From: Candidatus Latescibacterota bacterium | GTDB lineage: Bacteria > Latescibacterota > Latescibacteria > Latescibacterales > Latescibacteraceae | DNA: 6,635 nucleotides | Assembly: GCA_018656855.1 (NCBI GenBank) | Contig: JABHYP010000113.1 | Location: forward strand, 1 to 6,635 | Direction: 5' to 3' | Shown: one piece after another, positions 5,740 to 6,635 of the stretch | Position numbering within the stretch: the stretch's first letter is position 1 | Layout of the letters: every line of letters begins with the position of its first letter | Notes under the pieces: model-generated | What the model saw: the letters and a program-made list of their open reading frames with translations, nothing else | Told to the model about the DNA's origin: nothing | Databases searched by the model: none | Translations under genes and position numbers: made by a program

Positions 5740-6522
5740 TCATTTCTTGTAAAACACCTGGTCCATGACAGCCCACCATTCGCCTTCCGTGCGCGTGGTC
5801 AGCGGTATCTGGCAGACTTCGTCGGTAAATTTCATCCACGCTATCGTGGCTGGATCATTGTCAACCAATGCCATATCCGCCTCGAAATCCTCTCCCGCGT
5901 ACTCGAAGTAACTGAACAGGTAATGCCTGCCGTCAAGCTCATGAAGGTAAATCGAATAATTTCTTATATTACCCTCGGCAATTTTATCGAGCACTTCGGG
6001 CCAGGTGTATTTATGCAGCAATTTATAAGACTCTATCATTTCCGGACGAATACCGATCACCATGCCGTATCGTTGAACCTTCGATTCATCGACAGTCTGT
6101 CCGGTCATACCCTCGTAATAGAACACCTCTTCCATGTCTGACCACCATTCCCCTTTTCTGTCAGGCGGCTGGTCGATAAGACAATCACTGGAGGTAAGGT
6201 TCTCCCATTCCTGTACTTTCGGATTCTTTAGCATTACGGCCATATCGGTATCGAAATCATCTCCTGTATATTCATAATAACTGAACAGATAATGTTTGCC
6301 CTCTTCTAATTCTTTCAAATATATCGAATAGTTATTTATGTTATAGTTACTCAGTTGTTCAAGCACATCCGGCCAGGCCTCCGCGTGCAGTTCCTTATAT
6401 CTCTCTATTCTGTCAGGGCATATCGCAGACACCCGGCCAAAACGCTGAACTTTCGGTTTTGGTTCGGCACACCCAAAGGCCATAAAGCAAAGAATTAATG
6501 CAATAAAAGAATACAATGTCAT
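5740..6522 (-). CDS. Predicted lipoprotein with two tandem L-rhamnose mutarotase (RhaM/DUF718) domains
   Basis: RhaM-family enzymes interconvert the alpha and beta anomers of L-rhamnose. This 260-aa protein starts with a hydrophobic signal ending in CFMAFGC, a lipobox-compatible site with Cys18 and no Asp at +2, so outer-membrane or periplasmic anchoring is likely. Two homologous domains follow, about 25-136 and 149-259, offset by 124 residues. Each keeps the pattern of E. coli RhaM: a Tyr and His in RYKELHAEAWP (Tyr42, His46) and SYKLLHKYTWP (Tyr166, His170), then NNYSIYL or RNYSIYL, HYLFSY, a Trp (106 and 229), and EWWxxMxxVFY at the end (126-127 and 249-250 for the WW). Both copies look potentially active. 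The longest frame opens at a TTG at 6543, but a GGGAG site lies between it and the ATG at 6522, and the signal peptide fits the ATG. It is 27 bp after an incomplete gene and 93 bp before the symporter. E. coli RhaM is a single 104-aa cytoplasmic domain; the sugar here is inferred only from the family. Confidence 0.9.
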   Translation of the reverse strand: MTLYSFIALILCFMAFGCAEPKPKVQRFGRVSAICPDRIERYKELHAEAWPDVLEQLSNYNINNYSIYLKELEEGKHYLFSYYEYTGDDFDTDMAVMLKNPKVQEWENLTSSDCLIDQPPDRKGEWWSDMEEVFYYEGMTGQTVDESKVQRYGMVIGIRPEMIESYKLLHKYTWPEVLDKIAEGNIRNYSIYLHELDGRHYLFSYFEYAGEDFEADMALVDNDPATIAWMKFTDEVCQIPLTTRTEGEWWAVMDQVFYKK

Positions 6523-6533
6523 GACAGTATTTT

Positions 6534-6538
6534 CTCCC
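6534..6538 (-). promoter_or_regulatory. Ribosome-binding site of the tandem mutarotase gene
   Basis: GGGAG on the minus strand lies 11 nt before the ATG at 6522, slightly long but the only good match. It sits downstream of the alternative TTG codons at 6543 and 6540, which argues against those as starts. Confidence 0.65.
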
Positions 6539-6549
6539 AACAATTATGA

Positions 6550-6635
6550 TTAATATTTCCCGTATTTTCTGCCGAACTCAAACATGGCAACACAATTTTC
6601 AAGTTTGTTTGCCGGATGTATCTGCCCGCTGGAAC
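6550..6635 (-). CDS. C-terminal end of an unrecognised gene (rest outside window)
   Basis: One minus-strand frame is open from the right edge of the window to a TAA at 6552-6550 and gives 27 residues ending HPANKLENCVAMFEFGRKYGKY less its first few. The composition looks like real protein, and the stop falls 27 bp before the mutarotase start, with that gene's ribosome-binding site in the gap, as expected inside an operon. One of the other two minus-strand frames is stopped early and the other gives less protein-like sequence. The family cannot be named from so short a tail. If real, it is probably part of the same sugar-use operon as the mutarotase and symporter. Confidence 0.5.
   Translation of the reverse strand, partial: SSGQIHPANKLENCVAMFEFGRKYGKY

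Noticed and set aside
6523..6543. TTG start at 6543 for the mutarotase lipoprotein
   Set aside because: It would place the GGGAG ribosome-binding site inside the gene and add a polar tail before the signal peptide. The ATG at 6522 fits better.
1..6635. Defence system, CRISPR array, mobile element or RNA gene
   Set aside because: I looked on both strands and found no spaced repeats, transposase or nuclease motifs, att-like flanks or tRNA-like cloverleaf. All long frames are metabolic, transport or membrane proteins.

Overview
The window looks like chromosomal DNA of a Gram-negative, probably environmental bacterium with mid-range GC (judged by eye, not computed). The reasons are a predicted lipoprotein, a Na+/sugar symporter, compact same-strand gene pairs and ordinary housekeeping genes. 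I see no phage, transposon, CRISPR or RNA gene. The lineage cannot be fixed from the sequence. The lipoprotein sugar mutarotase beside an SGLT-like symporter suits polysaccharide-using, deep-branching Gram-negative groups, but that is an inference.

Left part (1-1382, + strand): the 3' end of hisB (imidazoleglycerol-phosphate dehydratase, histidine biosynthesis) is followed 80 bp later by a complete zupT-type ZIP divalent-metal transporter. Converging on zupT from the right is a three-gene minus-strand cluster (3797-1450). In transcription order it holds an unrecognised exported protein of 223 aa, an aldo/keto reductase with a complete catalytic tetrad, and a short site-2-protease-type (M50) membrane metallopeptidase. 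The gaps are only 34 and 40 bp, so co-transcription is likely.

A 238-bp AT-rich gap (3798-4035) separates this cluster from a second minus-strand cluster on the right. It holds a weak hairpin and what looks like a copy of a low-complexity intergenic repeat. The right cluster reads: the last 27 codons of an unrecognised gene entering from beyond the right edge, then a predicted lipoprotein made of two tandem L-rhamnose mutarotase (RhaM/DUF718) domains, then a 536-aa sodium:solute symporter of the SSS family with SGLT-like motifs.

The most interesting unit is this mutarotase-lipoprotein plus symporter pair. Classical RhaM is a single-domain cytoplasmic enzyme. Here two copies are fused behind a lipoprotein signal and sit directly upstream of a sugar symporter. 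This suggests that sugar anomers are interconverted, or the sugar is bound, outside the cytoplasmic membrane before uptake. Substrate identity (L-rhamnose, L-fucose or another sugar) cannot be read from the window. For three genes the longest frame opens at a TTG codon. I place the start at a downstream ATG instead, because for two of them a Shine-Dalgarno sequence lies between the TTG and the ATG.
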